Source: Methylobacterium iners (GTDB lineage Bacteria > Pseudomonadota > Alphaproteobacteria > Rhizobiales > Beijerinckiaceae). Taken from it: a stretch of 64,000 nucleotides of DNA. Under the pieces are notes generated by a model. It made no database searches. It was not told the DNA's origin and saw only the letters and a program-made list of their open reading frames with translations. Position numbers and translations under genes: made by a program. Positions 62,317-64,000 of this stretch are shown piece by piece (the first letter of the stretch is position 1; every line of letters begins with the position of its first letter). The stretch covers positions 55,775 through 119,774 of the forward strand of contig NZ_BPQP01000030.1 of the NCBI RefSeq assembly GCF_022179305.1, read 5' to 3'.

Positions 62317-64000
<1,684 letters not shown>

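Overview
The window is high-GC chromosomal DNA from an alphaproteobacterium of the order Hyphomicrobiales (Rhizobiales). Methylobacterium/Methylorubrum or a close relative is the best guess. The evidence is the XRE regulator-metK-trmB gene order, an HWE-family histidine kinase, a ROSE-type RNA thermometer in front of a small heat-shock gene, an IalB-like protein, an argH-tlpA divergent pair, and a tRNA-Arg(CCU) gene split by a group I intron. No phage, IS element, CRISPR array or replication origin was recognised. Most of the window reads as core genome with a few accessory surface and signalling genes.

Layout. 1-4.3 kb: end of a DHA2-type MFS exporter, a DoxX membrane protein, a Bcr/CflA-type MFS exporter and a secreted beta-lactamase-fold serine hydrolase. 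4.4-6.5 kb: aldehyde dehydrogenase with its usual partner, a DUF779 protein, separated by a strong terminator. 6.5-9 kb: rlmE, a Ppx/GppA phosphatase and a stand-alone response regulator. 9.3-12.2 kb: a double cold-shock-domain protein and an ABC exporter. 12.2-13.9 kb: a response regulator overlapped by a histidine kinase whose membrane domain matches the plant ethylene receptor. 14-17.3 kb: IalB-like protein, argH, tlpA. 17.3-20 kb: an 898-residue RTX-type repeat protein. 20.4-26.9 kb: beta-propeller protein, HAD hydrolase, murJ, an Asp/Glu-racemase-superfamily enzyme, superoxide dismutase and a membrane protein. 27-31.4 kb: HWE kinase, trmB, metK, XRE regulator. 31.5-31.8 kb: intron-split tRNA-Arg. 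31.9-37.6 kb: SNase-like protein, M48 lipoprotein protease, a MITE-like inverted repeat, HAD phosphatase, msrA and a YqhA-like protein. 37.7-40.9 kb: a translationally coupled surface-glycan cluster (GT2, methyltransferase, GT-C-like membrane protein). 40.9-44.8 kb: dgcN-dgcA (D-glutamate metabolism), mobA and an Mrp/ApbC Fe-S carrier. 45-52.5 kb: stress FMN-binding protein, pncB, an unusual soluble chemoreceptor-like protein, an AI-2E-family permease with an extra C-terminal domain, hisN and a lysophospholipase-like hydrolase. 52.6-59.3 kb: heat-shock Hsp20 unit, small proteins, kdoO, hemC, a divergent GSCFA/WcbI pair and a response regulator. 59.6 kb to the end: pal, cpoB, tilS and the 5' part of ftsH.

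How the parts fit. Several loci concern the envelope and surface: MurJ, KdoO, Pal/CpoB, the glycan cluster, GSCFA/WcbI and the RTX protein. Others serve protein quality control and stress: Hsp20, FtsH, MsrA, SOD, the M48 protease and the cold-shock protein. The rest is sensing (five two-component or chemoreceptor-like genes) and housekeeping (argH, metK, trmB, rlmE, hemC, pncB, hisN, tilS, mobA). The strongest points for a second look are the ethylene-receptor-like kinase, the group I intron in tRNA-Arg(CCU), the ROSE thermometer with an RpoH-type promoter, and the extra domains on the chemoreceptor-like and AI-2E proteins.
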